64,000 bases of DNA, taken from Veillonella absiana (GTDB taxonomy: Bacteria; Bacillota; Negativicutes; Veillonellales; Veillonellaceae). Within the stretch, counting starts at the first letter, position 1, and each line of letters opens with the position of its first letter. Below are positions 53,413 to 61,559 of this stretch, in pieces. The stretch lies in the NCBI RefSeq assembly GCF_032970905.1, contig NZ_JAWJZA010000010.1; one strand, given 5' to 3'. The notes beneath the pieces are model-generated. The model worked only from the letters and a program-made list of their open reading frames with translations, ran no database searches and had not been told where the DNA came from. The position numbers and the translations under genes were made by a program.

Positions 53413-54035
53413 TTAAGAAATATTGGAGATTAGGCGCCTTTGTATTTGTCGTTATCATAGCGATTTTGAGTCAAGTATTTGTACAGCAGCGTTATACTTT
53501 GTTACAGGCCGGCGGCATAGAATATCAATGGCCGGTGGCGCTAGAAAAATCTGCTAGTTGGACACCAGTTGATTATCTAGATGTAAAATTTCTTGGTAAT
53601 GCAGCACCTATAGTAGGAACGCGATTGCCTAATCCGGGAGAACCTGTATATATTTCGTTAGATGTGAAGTCTACCGGTATGTTAGCCGTTAAAAATGCAT
53701 CTATGGATAGACCATCAACTGGTGAATATGTGATTGCCCGTGCTCATCGCATTCATAATGGTGTAGTAGAATTTGATATCCCTTTTAATCGTGTAAAGGT
53801 AGACTTGTCTAAAGTCGATAAAGCTTTTTATAATGAGTATAAAGGAACACTCATTGCCACTATGAAATTAAAGGATGGTAACGGGGTTATTACTGGTATC
53901 TATTCAAAAGGTGTTCCTCTAGAGGTTGCAAAACCTGAGACACTAGAGGAGCAGGCGAAAGATACGGGGAGAAAGCTAGAAGATATTATTAAATCTGGTA
54001 CTACAGAAACGGACGTGCGAGTAGAGCGTAATTAG
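53409..54035 (+). CDS. GDYXXLXY-domain-like membrane-anchored protein
   Basis: A 208-residue protein with one N-terminal membrane helix (about 9-26) and an extracytoplasmic beta-rich domain. The segment TPVDYLDVKF corresponds to the family's GDYxxLxY motif with Gly replaced by Val and the final Tyr by Phe. FYNEYKGTLIATMKLKDGNGVI is also family-like. The 4-nt overlap with the DUF2157 gene indicates a functional pair. Its role is unknown. Confidence 0.75.
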   Translation: MIKKYWRLGAFVFVVIIAILSQVFVQQRYTLLQAGGIEYQWPVALEKSASWTPVDYLDVKFLGNAAPIVGTRLPNPGEPVYISLDVKSTGMLAVKNASMDRPSTGEYVIARAHRIHNGVVEFDIPFNRVKVDLSKVDKAFYNEYKGTLIATMKLKDGNGVITGIYSKGVPLEVAKPETLEEQAKDTGRKLEDIIKSGTTETDVRVERN

Positions 54036-54051
54036 TAGAGGTAGGGATAAC

Positions 54052-54345
54052 ATGAAGGAATACTCACAAGAAACAATTCAATTATTGGCCGAGTTATTTA
54101 AAATTCTTGGGGACCCGACGCGTCTACGTATCGTACGGTTGTTATTAGACCATGAATCTAGTGTAAATGCTATTGCAGAAGATATGGGAATGGGGCAATC
54201 GGCTATATCTCATCAATTACGTGTACTGCGTCAAGCAAGGTTAGTGTCGTTTAGAAAAGAAGGTAAAACTGTGTTTTACTCACTGAACGATGATCATGTA
54301 GAAATGTTATTACGTCAAGGTTTAGATCATGTATCTCATCAGTAA
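54052..54345 (+). CDS. ArsR/SmtB-family metalloregulator, predicted zinc type
   Basis: A 97-residue winged-helix repressor. LFKILGDPTRLRIVRLL (15-31) and the recognition helix MGQSAISHQLRVLRQARLV (47-65) are typical. The ELCVCDL cysteine site is absent. The C-terminal helix has Asp80, His82, His93 and His96 in the exact D-x-H-x10-H-x2-H spacing of the CzrA/SmtB alpha-5 zinc site, so it probably senses Zn(II) or Co(II). No metal exporter gene is adjacent. It lies 16 bp after the GDYXXLXY gene and may control that operon. Confidence 0.88.
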   Translation: MKEYSQETIQLLAELFKILGDPTRLRIVRLLLDHESSVNAIAEDMGMGQSAISHQLRVLRQARLVSFRKEGKTVFYSLNDDHVEMLLRQGLDHVSHQ

Positions 54346-54458
54346 ATTTGGGTGAATACACATTAATACTAAATAGATCTTGTTCTAGTTTTGTAGTGAT
54401 AGCACCGCATAGAGTTAAAAATATATTTTAGAACAGCATATTAAAATGATTTACATAT

Positions 54459-54501
54459 AAAAATGCCTCCCTTAAAGAATAGCTTTTGAGGGAGGCGTTT
54501 T
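54459..54501. terminator. Bidirectional terminator
   Basis: AAAATGCCTCCC and GGGAGGCGTTTT pair (one G-U) with an extra AAG/CTT inside the loop. It lies between convergent genes. Confidence 0.85.
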
Positions 54502-54516
54502 ATATGTTTTGTGGCA

Positions 54517-55503
54517 TTAAAGGGGAAATAAGAAATACGCTAATGTAATAAATAGTGGCATCGTGACCGCCGATAGAACGGTGGTGGCCATTACACATTG
54601 AGTAGCATACTCTGGATTATTTTTCATTTCAATCGCTATTAGGGCCATGTTGATTGCGCTAGGGACGCTATAAGTGAGCACAATTGTTTGGGCTGCTATA
54701 GGATGAAATGGGCCGTATACATGTATGAATATAATGACAACAGCAGTTGCTAGTAACGGGCTCGCTACAAGTCTCAATGAAGAGGCTAACAGGACGTCCT
54801 TTTTCCAAAAATTGAGAGGAGTTCTGTTAATCTGTACGCCCAAAGCTAGCATAGCGACACCTACAAAAGCATTGGCAAAAATACTAAGTGGCGCATAGGC
54901 AAAGAAGTGGTGCAAATCGAATGGGGCTAATTTAAGTAATAACGAAATTGGGACGGCGTAAATCATTGGCATATGAAGCACTACACTAAGGGCATCACGT
55001 TTTGTTAAACGCCCTACACCGGCCTGATAAAAGCCAAAGGTATTACTAGTGATGGTTTGAATAACCATGATGGATACGACACTGAGTAGCCCTAGTGAAG
55101 CATATGGTGTTTGGCCATCAATGATATAAGGTACATTGGTGAAAACAAAAGTAGCAAGGGCTACTCCCATATTACCACAGTTGTTAAACATAACAACGTT
55201 TTTCAGCGTTGCAGTTTTAGGTTGATCGTAATTGGCACTTTTACCAACGATGCCAGCCATTAGATAGTTTAAAAATAAAACGGTAATGGCGCAAAGTACA
55301 ATTTCTAAACTATCCCAACCAAATTGAGCCTCGTATAGTGCTCTAAATACAAAGGACGGGAGTAATATGTAGAAATTCAATTTACTTAGGGTATATAAAT
55401 CTAATTTAAACTTTCGATCTAGCACAATACCAAGTCCAATGAGCATAAATATAGGCATCATTGAATTCATAAATATATGTCCAATTAATGTGAATACGTT
55501 CAT
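54517..55503 (-). CDS. AEC family transporter (auxin-efflux-carrier type)
   Basis: A 328-residue carrier with about ten membrane helices in two similar halves. GLGIVLDRKFKLDLYTLSKLNFYILLPSFVFRAL near the start, VMFNNCGNMGVALATFVF (about 104-121) and the C-terminal TVLSAVTMPLF are characteristic of bacterial AEC members, which move organic acids such as malate or malonate. It is transcribed leftward, divergent from modA. No strong ribosome site is visible before the ATG. Confidence 0.88.
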   Translation of the reverse strand: MNVFTLIGHIFMNSMMPIFMLIGLGIVLDRKFKLDLYTLSKLNFYILLPSFVFRALYEAQFGWDSLEIVLCAITVLFLNYLMAGIVGKSANYDQPKTATLKNVVMFNNCGNMGVALATFVFTNVPYIIDGQTPYASLGLLSVVSIMVIQTITSNTFGFYQAGVGRLTKRDALSVVLHMPMIYAVPISLLLKLAPFDLHHFFAYAPLSIFANAFVGVAMLALGVQINRTPLNFWKKDVLLASSLRLVASPLLATAVVIIFIHVYGPFHPIAAQTIVLTYSVPSAINMALIAIEMKNNPEYATQCVMATTVLSAVTMPLFITLAYFLFPL

Positions 55504-55695
55504 AAATCACCACTATCCTCACTCGAGATTATTTGGTGCCCTGGCATCAAACGAAATATCGGTATACTATTAATGAATATCTTGTATATATATTTATAAT
55601 AACAAAATAAAGAGATACTTTACAATGAAAAGGTGAGAATTAGCACTGATAATTTCGTGATAAATAGATAAGATTATGTTATTAGTCGCATATGC

Positions 55696-55724
55696 TAGAC
55701 TGATAGGAGTATACAATTTATAAT
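55696..55724 (+). promoter_or_regulatory. modABC promoter: Promoter of modABC with an overlapping dyad
   Basis: TAGACT (55696-55701) and TATAAT (55719-55724) with a 17-bp spacer. The -35 box lies inside an imperfect dyad, AGTC-GCATATGC-TA-GACT (55684-55701), which could be an operator. It does not resemble the ModE consensus, and no Moco riboswitch is evident. Confidence 0.5.
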
Positions 55725-55763
55725 GAAAGCGTATTATGTTATGTCGTGATGAGGAGAACATCT

Positions 55764-56555
55764 ATGAAAAGGTATGTATTCCTAATTTTAGGTATTTTAA
55801 TTATAGTGTTAGCCCTTGTCGGTTGTGGTAGCAATACTAGCAAAGAGTCAGGTAAACCAAGTACATCTGAAAAAATTACTATTTCGGCCGCAGCGAGTCT
55901 AAAAGAGGCCTTAACAGAATTAGCGGATGCCTACAAAAAAGAACATCACTTACAAGATGATCAAATTGCTATTAATTTTGCTGGCTCTGGTACATTACGC
56001 CAACAAATTGAACAAGGGGCACCAGCAGCGGTATTTATTTCTGCAGACCAAAAGAATATGAAATTGTTACAAGATAAAGAATTGGTGACAGAAGTGAAAC
56101 CATTTGTAACCAACTCCTTGGTACTAGTCGTACCAAAAGGTAAAGATAAAGTGTCCTTAGACCAATTATCTAGTGTTAATCGTTTGGTATTAGGGGAACC
56201 AGCTACGGTGCCTGCTGGTAATTATGGTAAACAAGTCTTAACAAAAATGGGTATCTGGGATTCCATGCAAGATAAAATTGTCTATGCTAAGGATGCAAAA
56301 GCAGTCACAGCAGCGATTAGCCAAGGTGCTGGAGATGCTGGCTTTATCTATAAAACAGATGCTATCGCAGCCGGTGATGCCGTACAAATTGCCGCTGAAA
56401 CACCAGCGGATTCCCACGATCCTGTTATGTACCCAATTGGTATCGTGAAAAAATATGACAGTCAATTGGCGAAAGATTTTTATAAATTCTTAACAACACC
56501 AGAAGCACAAAAAGTATTAGAAAAATATGGCTTCACTGGAGCGCAGTTCTTATGA
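55764..56555 (+). CDS. modA: Molybdate ABC transporter binding lipoprotein
   Basis: A 263-residue solute-binding protein with a lipobox ALVGC (Cys21). The molybdate-binding signature ISAAASLKEALTELADAYKK (about 38-57) and NFAGSGTLRQQIEQGAPAAVFISAD (about 73-97) are clear. GAGGAGAAC fits the ATG; in-frame starts 15-18 nt upstream overlap it. modB overlaps by 4 nt. Molybdate import should support the hydroxylase encoded earlier in the window. Confidence 0.94.
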   Translation: MKRYVFLILGILIIVLALVGCGSNTSKESGKPSTSEKITISAAASLKEALTELADAYKKEHHLQDDQIAINFAGSGTLRQQIEQGAPAAVFISADQKNMKLLQDKELVTEVKPFVTNSLVLVVPKGKDKVSLDQLSSVNRLVLGEPATVPAGNYGKQVLTKMGIWDSMQDKIVYAKDAKAVTAAISQGAGDAGFIYKTDAIAAGDAVQIAAETPADSHDPVMYPIGIVKKYDSQLAKDFYKFLTTPEAQKVLEKYGFTGAQFL

Positions 56556-57220
56556 GTCCTTTTGTTTTATCTATATACGTCGCGACGATATCATTAGTTA
56601 TTGTAGTTATTGTAGGTCTTTGTGTGTGCTTCGGTATGAAGCAATGCCGATGTCGTGGTGTGGCCATTATTGACGCATTGCTCACGTTACCATTGGTGCT
56701 ACCTCCGGTAGTAGTAGGGTTCGCTTTGCTCATGATGTTTTCGCCAGGCTATGTCTTTGGGGCGTGGCTAGAATCTCACGGGCTAGGAGTTGTATTTTCC
56801 GTACTAGGTGCCATTTGTGCTTCCTCAGTGATTGCATTCCCCCTATTTTATCAGACGGTTCGCTCTGCCCTACAATCTATCGATTATAATATGGAGGATG
56901 TGGCTCGCACCTTAGGGGCCTCAGAGTTACGGATATTTTTGACAATCTCCATTCCGCTTGCTTGGAAGGGTATCTTAACTGGCGCGATTTTATCCTTTTG
57001 CCGTGCCATGGGGGAATTTGGGGCCACCATTTTAATCGCTGGTAATATTCCTGGTGTTACACGCACCATGCCGCTGGCGATTTATTCCTATGTGGAATCT
57101 GGTCAATACGGTGATGCCTTTGACCTTGTAATTTATATTTGTGTACTGACACTATCGTTATTATCGGCTATTCATCTCATGACGAAGGGCACGTTATTTA
57201 GCGACCATGATCGTGCTTAG
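56552..57220 (+). CDS. modB: Molybdate ABC transporter permease
   Basis: A 222-residue permease with five or six helices. LPLVLPPVVVGFALLMMF (about 48-65) and the EAA loop EDVARTLGASELRIFLTISIPLAWKGILTG (about 114-143) are characteristic, followed by GEFGATILIAGNIPG. The ATG overlaps the modA stop. modC starts 8 bp after it. Confidence 0.94.
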   Translation: MSPFVLSIYVATISLVIVVIVGLCVCFGMKQCRCRGVAIIDALLTLPLVLPPVVVGFALLMMFSPGYVFGAWLESHGLGVVFSVLGAICASSVIAFPLFYQTVRSALQSIDYNMEDVARTLGASELRIFLTISIPLAWKGILTGAILSFCRAMGEFGATILIAGNIPGVTRTMPLAIYSYVESGQYGDAFDLVIYICVLTLSLLSAIHLMTKGTLFSDHDRA

Positions 57221-57228
57221 GAGGATCT

Positions 57229-57852
57229 ATGATTACATTTGATATCACTATAGAGCGCCCTTCCGTGCTGGTGAAAGCCAAAGGCACATTGCCACAGGGG
57301 ATTACTGTGCTTACAGGGCAATCCGGCAGTGGCAAATCTACTTTTATTAAGGCCATTGCAGGTCTCGTAAAACCTAATACAGGAACTATTCGACATGATG
57401 AAATAGTGTGGGTGAATGTAGACCATAAATTATATGTACCAGTCCGAGAACGTCATGTAGGATATATGCCACAAGGCAATATGGTATTTCCTCATCTCAC
57501 AGTAGAGGCGAATATTACCTATAGCAAACGCGGTGATGCGGCCAGTTGTGAAACATTGTTGAAGCAATTAGGCCTCGAAAAATATCGACACACCAAGGCG
57601 GGGAAACTCTCTGGTGGGGAACAACAAAGGGTGGCGTTAGGACGTGCATTATATTCTAAACCAACCGTATTACTCTTGGACGAACCATTATCGGCGCTAG
57701 ACTGGACTTTACGAAAACAAGTCCGTACAGACTTGGTCACCATCATTAAACAATGGGATATTCCTTGTTTGTGGGTAACCCATGATGAAGATGAGGTGGC
57801 TGTGGTGGGTGACCGCCATTGGACCTGTACACAAGGAGAAATTGAATGCTAA
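57229..57852 (+). CDS. modC: Molybdate ABC transporter ATPase, short form
   Basis: A 207-residue ATPase with Walker A GQSGSGKST (30-38), signature LSGGE and Walker B VLLLDEPLSALD. Classical ModC is about 350 residues and has a C-terminal molybdate-binding domain that allows feedback inhibition; this protein ends right after the ATPase core, so that control is absent. No frameshift is visible; the stop is followed at once by a terminator. GGAGG precedes the ATG. Confidence 0.88.
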   Translation: MITFDITIERPSVLVKAKGTLPQGITVLTGQSGSGKSTFIKAIAGLVKPNTGTIRHDEIVWVNVDHKLYVPVRERHVGYMPQGNMVFPHLTVEANITYSKRGDAASCETLLKQLGLEKYRHTKAGKLSGGEQQRVALGRALYSKPTVLLLDEPLSALDWTLRKQVRTDLVTIIKQWDIPCLWVTHDEDEVAVVGDRHWTCTQGEIEC

Positions 57853-57853
57853 T

Positions 57854-57882
57854 AAACGCACTTACGTAAGTAGGTGCGTTTT
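57854..57882. terminator. Terminator after modC
   Basis: AAACGCACTTAC / GTAGGTGCGTTT with loop GTAA (one G-U), followed by T residues. Confidence 0.85.
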
Positions 57883-57966
57883 CCTATGTGTGCCGCCAAT
57901 TAAAATGCTGTGTTTAAATAGCATTTGACTATGAATTATAATGTGGTGCGCACATGGTGCATATAT

Positions 57967-57998
57967 AAAAAAAAGAGAACTCCGAAGAGTTCTCTTTT
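57967..57998 (-). terminator. Terminator of the rubrerythrin transcript
   Basis: AAAAGAGAACTC / GAGTTCTCTTTT with a 4-nt loop. On the minus strand it ends in a run of eight T residues, 32 bp past the rubrerythrin stop. Confidence 0.88.
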
Positions 57999-58030
57999 GA
58001 GGTTTTTGGGGATAAATAGTTACTTAACTA

Positions 58031-58576
58031 TTAGATAGCTTCTACATGTTGGGAGAAGAATGCTTGTGGATGAGCACATACTGGACAAAGTTTAGGAGCT
58101 TCAGCACCAACGTGTACATAACCACAGTTCGCACAAATCCAAGCAACTGGTTGATCCGCTTTGAATACGCGACCACCGTTTACGGATGCTGCTAATGCAA
58201 GGTAACGTTCTTCATGACGAGCTTCGATTTTACCAACTTCGCGCATTAATACAGCAATGCGTTTGAAACCTTCTTTTTCTGCTTCGTCAGCAAATTCTTT
58301 ATACATTGTAGTATGTTCGTAGTTTTCACCAGCTGCTGCATCACGAAGGTTAGCTTCGATATCTGCGGAGATGTCACCACCGTGTAATTCTTTGAACCAT
58401 ACTTTAGCATGAGCGCTTTCATTGCGAGCTGTTTCTTCGAAATATTCAGCAATTTTGTTCATACCAGCTTTACGAGCTGCACTTGCATAGTAAGTGTATT
58501 TTTGGAATGCTTGGGATTCGCCAGCAAATGCTGCTTGAAGATTTTTTTCAGTGTTTGTGCCTTTTAATTCTGCCAT
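58031..58576 (-). CDS. rbr: Rubrerythrin
   Basis: A 181-residue di-iron peroxidase that protects anaerobes by reducing hydrogen peroxide. The ferritin-like four-helix domain carries ligands Glu20, Glu53, His56, Glu87, Glu118 and the HEER motif at 121. The C-terminal rubredoxin-like domain binds iron through CANCGY (Cys148, Cys151) and CPVC (Cys164, Cys167). AAAGGAGAC lies before the ATG; the frame is open a further 49 codons upstream, but that part is the structured leader and not protein-like. The leader is a repeated hairpin array described separately. It is a single-gene unit. Confidence 0.96.
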   Translation of the reverse strand: MAELKGTNTEKNLQAAFAGESQAFQKYTYYASAARKAGMNKIAEYFEETARNESAHAKVWFKELHGGDISADIEANLRDAAAGENYEHTTMYKEFADEAEKEGFKRIAVLMREVGKIEARHEERYLALAASVNGGRVFKADQPVAWICANCGYVHVGAEAPKLCPVCAHPQAFFSQHVEAI

Positions 58577-58588
58577 GATAATGTCTCC

Positions 58589-58955
58589 TTTGTACTTACA
58601 AAATTGAATACATCGTAACTTAACGGTTTTCAAAATTTGTTTTGAACTAAAATGATTCACCTTACACATAACCACTTGGTTGATGATATTAAGATTACCA
58701 CTTGGAAATTTGTATATAAGCACTTGCTTAGTATACTCTTAGATACTTATGTATGTGATAGCGCTAATTGTATAAAAATGAGTACTTACTCATAGTTTAG
58801 AAGAGCACTTGCCCTAATATTGAATCTGTACTTACAGGCTATATGAAAGAACCACTTGGCTATTCTTATTGAGATACACTTGTATCATTTGTATACGAGC
58901 ATTTGCTTGTATAGGTAAAAGTTTGGATGCAATAATTGGAATTCGTATACTTAAC
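58589..58955 (-). ncRNA. Tandem mini-hairpin array forming the rubrerythrin mRNA leader
   Basis: About 13 units share a core ACTT on the plus strand (AAGU in the mRNA) at 58594, 58618, 58674, 58700, 58722, 58745, 58784, 58807, 58830, 58854, 58878, 58901 (ATTT) and 58949. Spacing is mostly 22-26 nt, with one 39-nt step and two near-double steps (56 and 48). The arms differ between units but remain complementary: TTTGT/ACAAA, AACC/GGTT, TAAGC/GCTTA, ATGAGT/ACTCAT, CTGT/ACAG, GATAC/GTATC, ATACGAGC/GCTTGTAT. Two weaker units gain G-U pairs as minus-strand RNA. The array ends against the ribosome site and starts near the predicted transcription start. Confidence 0.75.
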
Positions 58956-58975
58956 GAATAATCATTGTTAACTAT

Positions 58976-59004
58976 ATTATAACGCACGTAAATGAGAGAT
59001 GCAA
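58976..59004 (-). promoter_or_regulatory. Predicted rubrerythrin promoter
   Basis: On the minus strand TTGCAT and TATAAT are separated by 17 bp. Transcription would begin near 58968, giving a leader of about 390 nt that contains the entire hairpin array. Confidence 0.5.
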
Positions 59005-59412
59005 GTTTTTTGTTGAAAGTATTTCGAAAAAATATAAATGATAAAGTTTATCAATGCACTAACTAAGCGGGTTTTGAGGGCTGTATAGTTATTGGTTTAC
59101 TTTGGAAAATATAAAATGAGATTGAGAATGACATCTAAATAAAAATCATTATTAATTAAATTGTTGATAATCTAGAGGATTATATTTAAATTTTACAAGA
59201 AATAGATCATACTATCAGAAATGTTAGACACTGTTACCACTTAGCAAATTTTAGGTAAGGTTAACAGTATTCATGAGAATATATATTAGTAATTATTCAT
59301 ATAATCATAGCAGGACAAGCATATATGTAGTAAAATATAGATATACATAAATTACGAAATGGCATGGATAGCTCTATGCGTGATGATACAATATACCGAA
59401 TGAGGTGAAAGT
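59005..59412. other. AT-rich intergenic region before the DUF951 gene
   Basis: About 400 bp with no credible gene. One dyad, CTGTTACC ... GGTAA and TAACAG (59231-59268), may be a hairpin. A Fur- or PerR-like AT-rich segment lies near 59120-59170 but matches no consensus well. Confidence 0.35.
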
Positions 59413-59634
59413 ATGGCATTTGTCAGATATTTTGTAGGCGATGTGGTGAAAATGAAAAAAGCCCATCCTTGCGGTAGCGATGAGTGGGAGGTCAAACGGA
59501 TTGGTACCGATTTCCTCATACATTGCAAGGGCTGCGGACATCAATTACTCATTAGTCGCCCTAAGTTTGAAAAAGCAGTAAAGAAAATTGTATATCGCTT
59601 ACCTGAAAGTGAAAACGAACATAACAATAATTAG
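59413..59634 (+). CDS. DUF951 family protein
   Basis: A 73-residue protein of the DUF951 type: a short beta-rich domain with VKMKKAHPCGSDEWEVKRIG and CKGCGHQLLISRPKFEKAVKKI. The Cys residues (CKGCG plus an earlier PCG) suggest a metal site. In Firmicutes it is commonly found next to ychF, whose end lies at the right edge here, so the selD group may have been inserted between them; this is inference. GAGGTGA precedes the ATG, and selD follows after 9 bp. Confidence 0.88.
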   Translation: MAFVRYFVGDVVKMKKAHPCGSDEWEVKRIGTDFLIHCKGCGHQLLISRPKFEKAVKKIVYRLPESENEHNNN

Positions 59635-59643
59635 GAGAGAAGC

Positions 59644-60675
59644 ATGGTACAACTAACAAAATATGCTAATAAGGGTGGCTGTGCATGCAAGATTGGGCCC
59701 CATATTTTAGATCAGGTTCTGAAACAGGTTCGTTCTGTTACGAATGATAATGTTATGGTGGATATGACTGGTGCTGATGATGCTGGTGTCTACCTCATTA
59801 ATGACGAGATGGCTCTCGTGCAGACCTTAGATTTTTTTACCCCTATCGTGGATGAACCTACATTGTTTGGTAAAATTGCGGCGGCTAATAGTTTGAGCGA
59901 TGTTTACGCTATGGGAGGGGTCCCTTTGACAGCAATGAATATCGTGGCATTTCCTGTACCATTGGTGAAAGAAGGCGTTCTCGCCAATGTATTAAATGGT
60001 GCTGGGGATGTTTTGCGTGAAGCTGGTGTTGCTGTCGTGGGGGGGCATAGTATTGAAAATGAAGTGCCTCTATTTGGCTTATCCGTTACTGGCACTGTAA
60101 ATCCGAAAGGGGTTTGGAAAAATGTAGGGGCCCAAGTTGGAGATGTGCTGGTTTTGACGAAGCCTATAGGCACAGGTATTATGAGCACAGCCATGAAGGG
60201 AGATATATTCCATCAAGGCGGTCAAGAGGCGATTGAAAGTATGTGTGCCCTTAACAAATTAGCCTGTGAGATAGCACGTGATTTTACCATACATAGTGCA
60301 ACCGATGTAACGGGATTTAGTTTAATGGGACATGGCTATGAAATGGCGCGTGGCTCAGATGTGACATTAGAAATTTATGCAGAGGGATTACCATTGTTTA
60401 CCGATGTCATTGAGGCGGCCTCCATGGGGCTAGTACCAGCGGCGACTTACGGCAATCGCAAAGCCATTAGTGGTGTTCATATTGATGCGTCCCTGGAAGC
60501 TGTGTGGAGCGATATTCTCTTTGATCCACAAACATCAGGGGGCTTGTTACTGTCAGTACCTGAATCAGAAGGAATTGCATTGGTAGATGCATTGCAACAG
60601 GCCGGAGTTAAGGCGGCTCGCATTATTGGACGAGTGGTAGAACAAGGGGCACATCAGATTCGCGTTGTGCGATGA
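59644..60675 (+). CDS. selD: Selenophosphate synthetase (selenide, water dikinase)
   Basis: A 343-residue enzyme that makes selenophosphate from selenide and ATP. The glycine-rich N-terminal loop GGCACKIGP carries catalytic Cys13 and Lys16. The codon is TGT, so this is the cysteine form with no selenocysteine. DMTGADDAGVYLI (about 40-52) and LAAANSLSDVYAMGG-like sequence (about 79-93) bind ATP and metal, and SATDVTGFSLMGHGYEMA follows. No selA, selB or selC is visible, while yqeB/yqeC hydroxylase genes are present, so selenophosphate probably serves the Mo hydroxylase. AGGAGAG precedes the ATG. Confidence 0.96.
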   Translation: MVQLTKYANKGGCACKIGPHILDQVLKQVRSVTNDNVMVDMTGADDAGVYLINDEMALVQTLDFFTPIVDEPTLFGKIAAANSLSDVYAMGGVPLTAMNIVAFPVPLVKEGVLANVLNGAGDVLREAGVAVVGGHSIENEVPLFGLSVTGTVNPKGVWKNVGAQVGDVLVLTKPIGTGIMSTAMKGDIFHQGGQEAIESMCALNKLACEIARDFTIHSATDVTGFSLMGHGYEMARGSDVTLEIYAEGLPLFTDVIEAASMGLVPAATYGNRKAISGVHIDASLEAVWSDILFDPQTSGGLLLSVPESEGIALVDALQQAGVKAARIIGRVVEQGAHQIRVVR

Positions 60676-60775
60676 GACACATTAAATCTGGTTGTGCGAT
60701 GATACGCATCGAATTCACATCTTTAGATGACGCATATCAAATTAGCCTTGTGAGATAAGATATATTTAATGCCTA
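60664..60775. repeat. Degenerate 27-28-bp repeats overlapping the selD stop
   Basis: GTTGTGCGATGA occurs at 60664 and again at 60691; diverged copies follow at about 60719 (GATGACGCAT) and 60747 (CTTGTGAGATAAGA). The first copy contains the last codons and stop of selD, so the gene's tail has been tandemly copied into the intergenic space. Confidence 0.6.
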
Positions 60776-60807
60776 TTCTAATATAGTTAATATAAGTGAG
60801 AAAATTC

Positions 60808-61461
60808 ATGGCTGAAACAAAAAGCAAGTTAGCAGATTTAGTAGTAGATGTGCGTGGCGTGTTATGTCCGATTCCTGTAATTGAAACAAAAAAGGTAGCG
60901 GATGCACATCCAAATCAATCTATCGAAACTATCGTAGATAACGAGGTGAGCCGAGATAATGTGAAAAAATTTGGTGAATCTCGCCAATATATGACATCTG
61001 TGTACCAAGTGGGCAAGGATTACCATATTGTTCTTGTGCCCGGTGCTAATACAGTGCATGTAGATGTCCCTGGTATTACCGGTGATGCCATTGTTGGTAT
61101 GACAACTGGTGAAAGCATTTACAATATGGGCGGTCGAGTGATTTTGATGACAAAGGACTACCTTGGTGAAGGCAGTGAAGAACTAGGCCGTACATTGATG
61201 AAAACGTTCTGGCTCTGCATGACTGAATCCGATGTAAAGCCGACAACTATTTACTTTATCAATAGTAGTGTAAAAATGGTTATTAATGATTCTGTACATA
61301 TTGAAAATTTAAAATTGCTAGCTGAACAGGGTGTAGAAATCGCAGCCTGTGGCATTTGCCTCGATTACTTTGGCATAAAAGAACAGGTAGGCGTTGGCAG
61401 TATTACAAATATGTATGCCATTACGGATGCTATCGTAGGGCAAGATTTAGTTAAGCTATAA
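60808..61461 (+). CDS. yedF: Selenium metabolism protein YedF
   Basis: A 217-residue protein with an N-terminal TusA-like sulfur/selenium carrier domain (DVRGVLCPIPVIETKK, Cys20 in the CPxP motif) and a C-terminal DsrE-like domain with GEGSEELGRTLMKTFW and a second Cys pair (AACGICLDYFG). This two-domain form is a marker of selenium-using organisms next to selD. It may carry selenium from SelD to the molybdenum hydroxylase. An in-frame GTG 12 nt earlier is an alternative; no strong ribosome site is seen. Confidence 0.92.
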   Translation: MAETKSKLADLVVDVRGVLCPIPVIETKKVADAHPNQSIETIVDNEVSRDNVKKFGESRQYMTSVYQVGKDYHIVLVPGANTVHVDVPGITGDAIVGMTTGESIYNMGGRVILMTKDYLGEGSEELGRTLMKTFWLCMTESDVKPTTIYFINSSVKMVINDSVHIENLKLLAEQGVEIAACGICLDYFGIKEQVGVGSITNMYAITDAIVGQDLVKL

Positions 61462-61559
61462 TTATCTTGGACAATGGTACTTTGTGTACAGATTTAAGTG
61501 TTTATACTATGTGGCTCATGGGGATGAAGACCACTATTATGGTGCGTGAAGGAGGAAAT

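Noticed and set aside
59644..59700. SelD as a selenocysteine protein.
   Set aside because: The active-site codon is TGT (Cys13) and there is no in-frame TGA.
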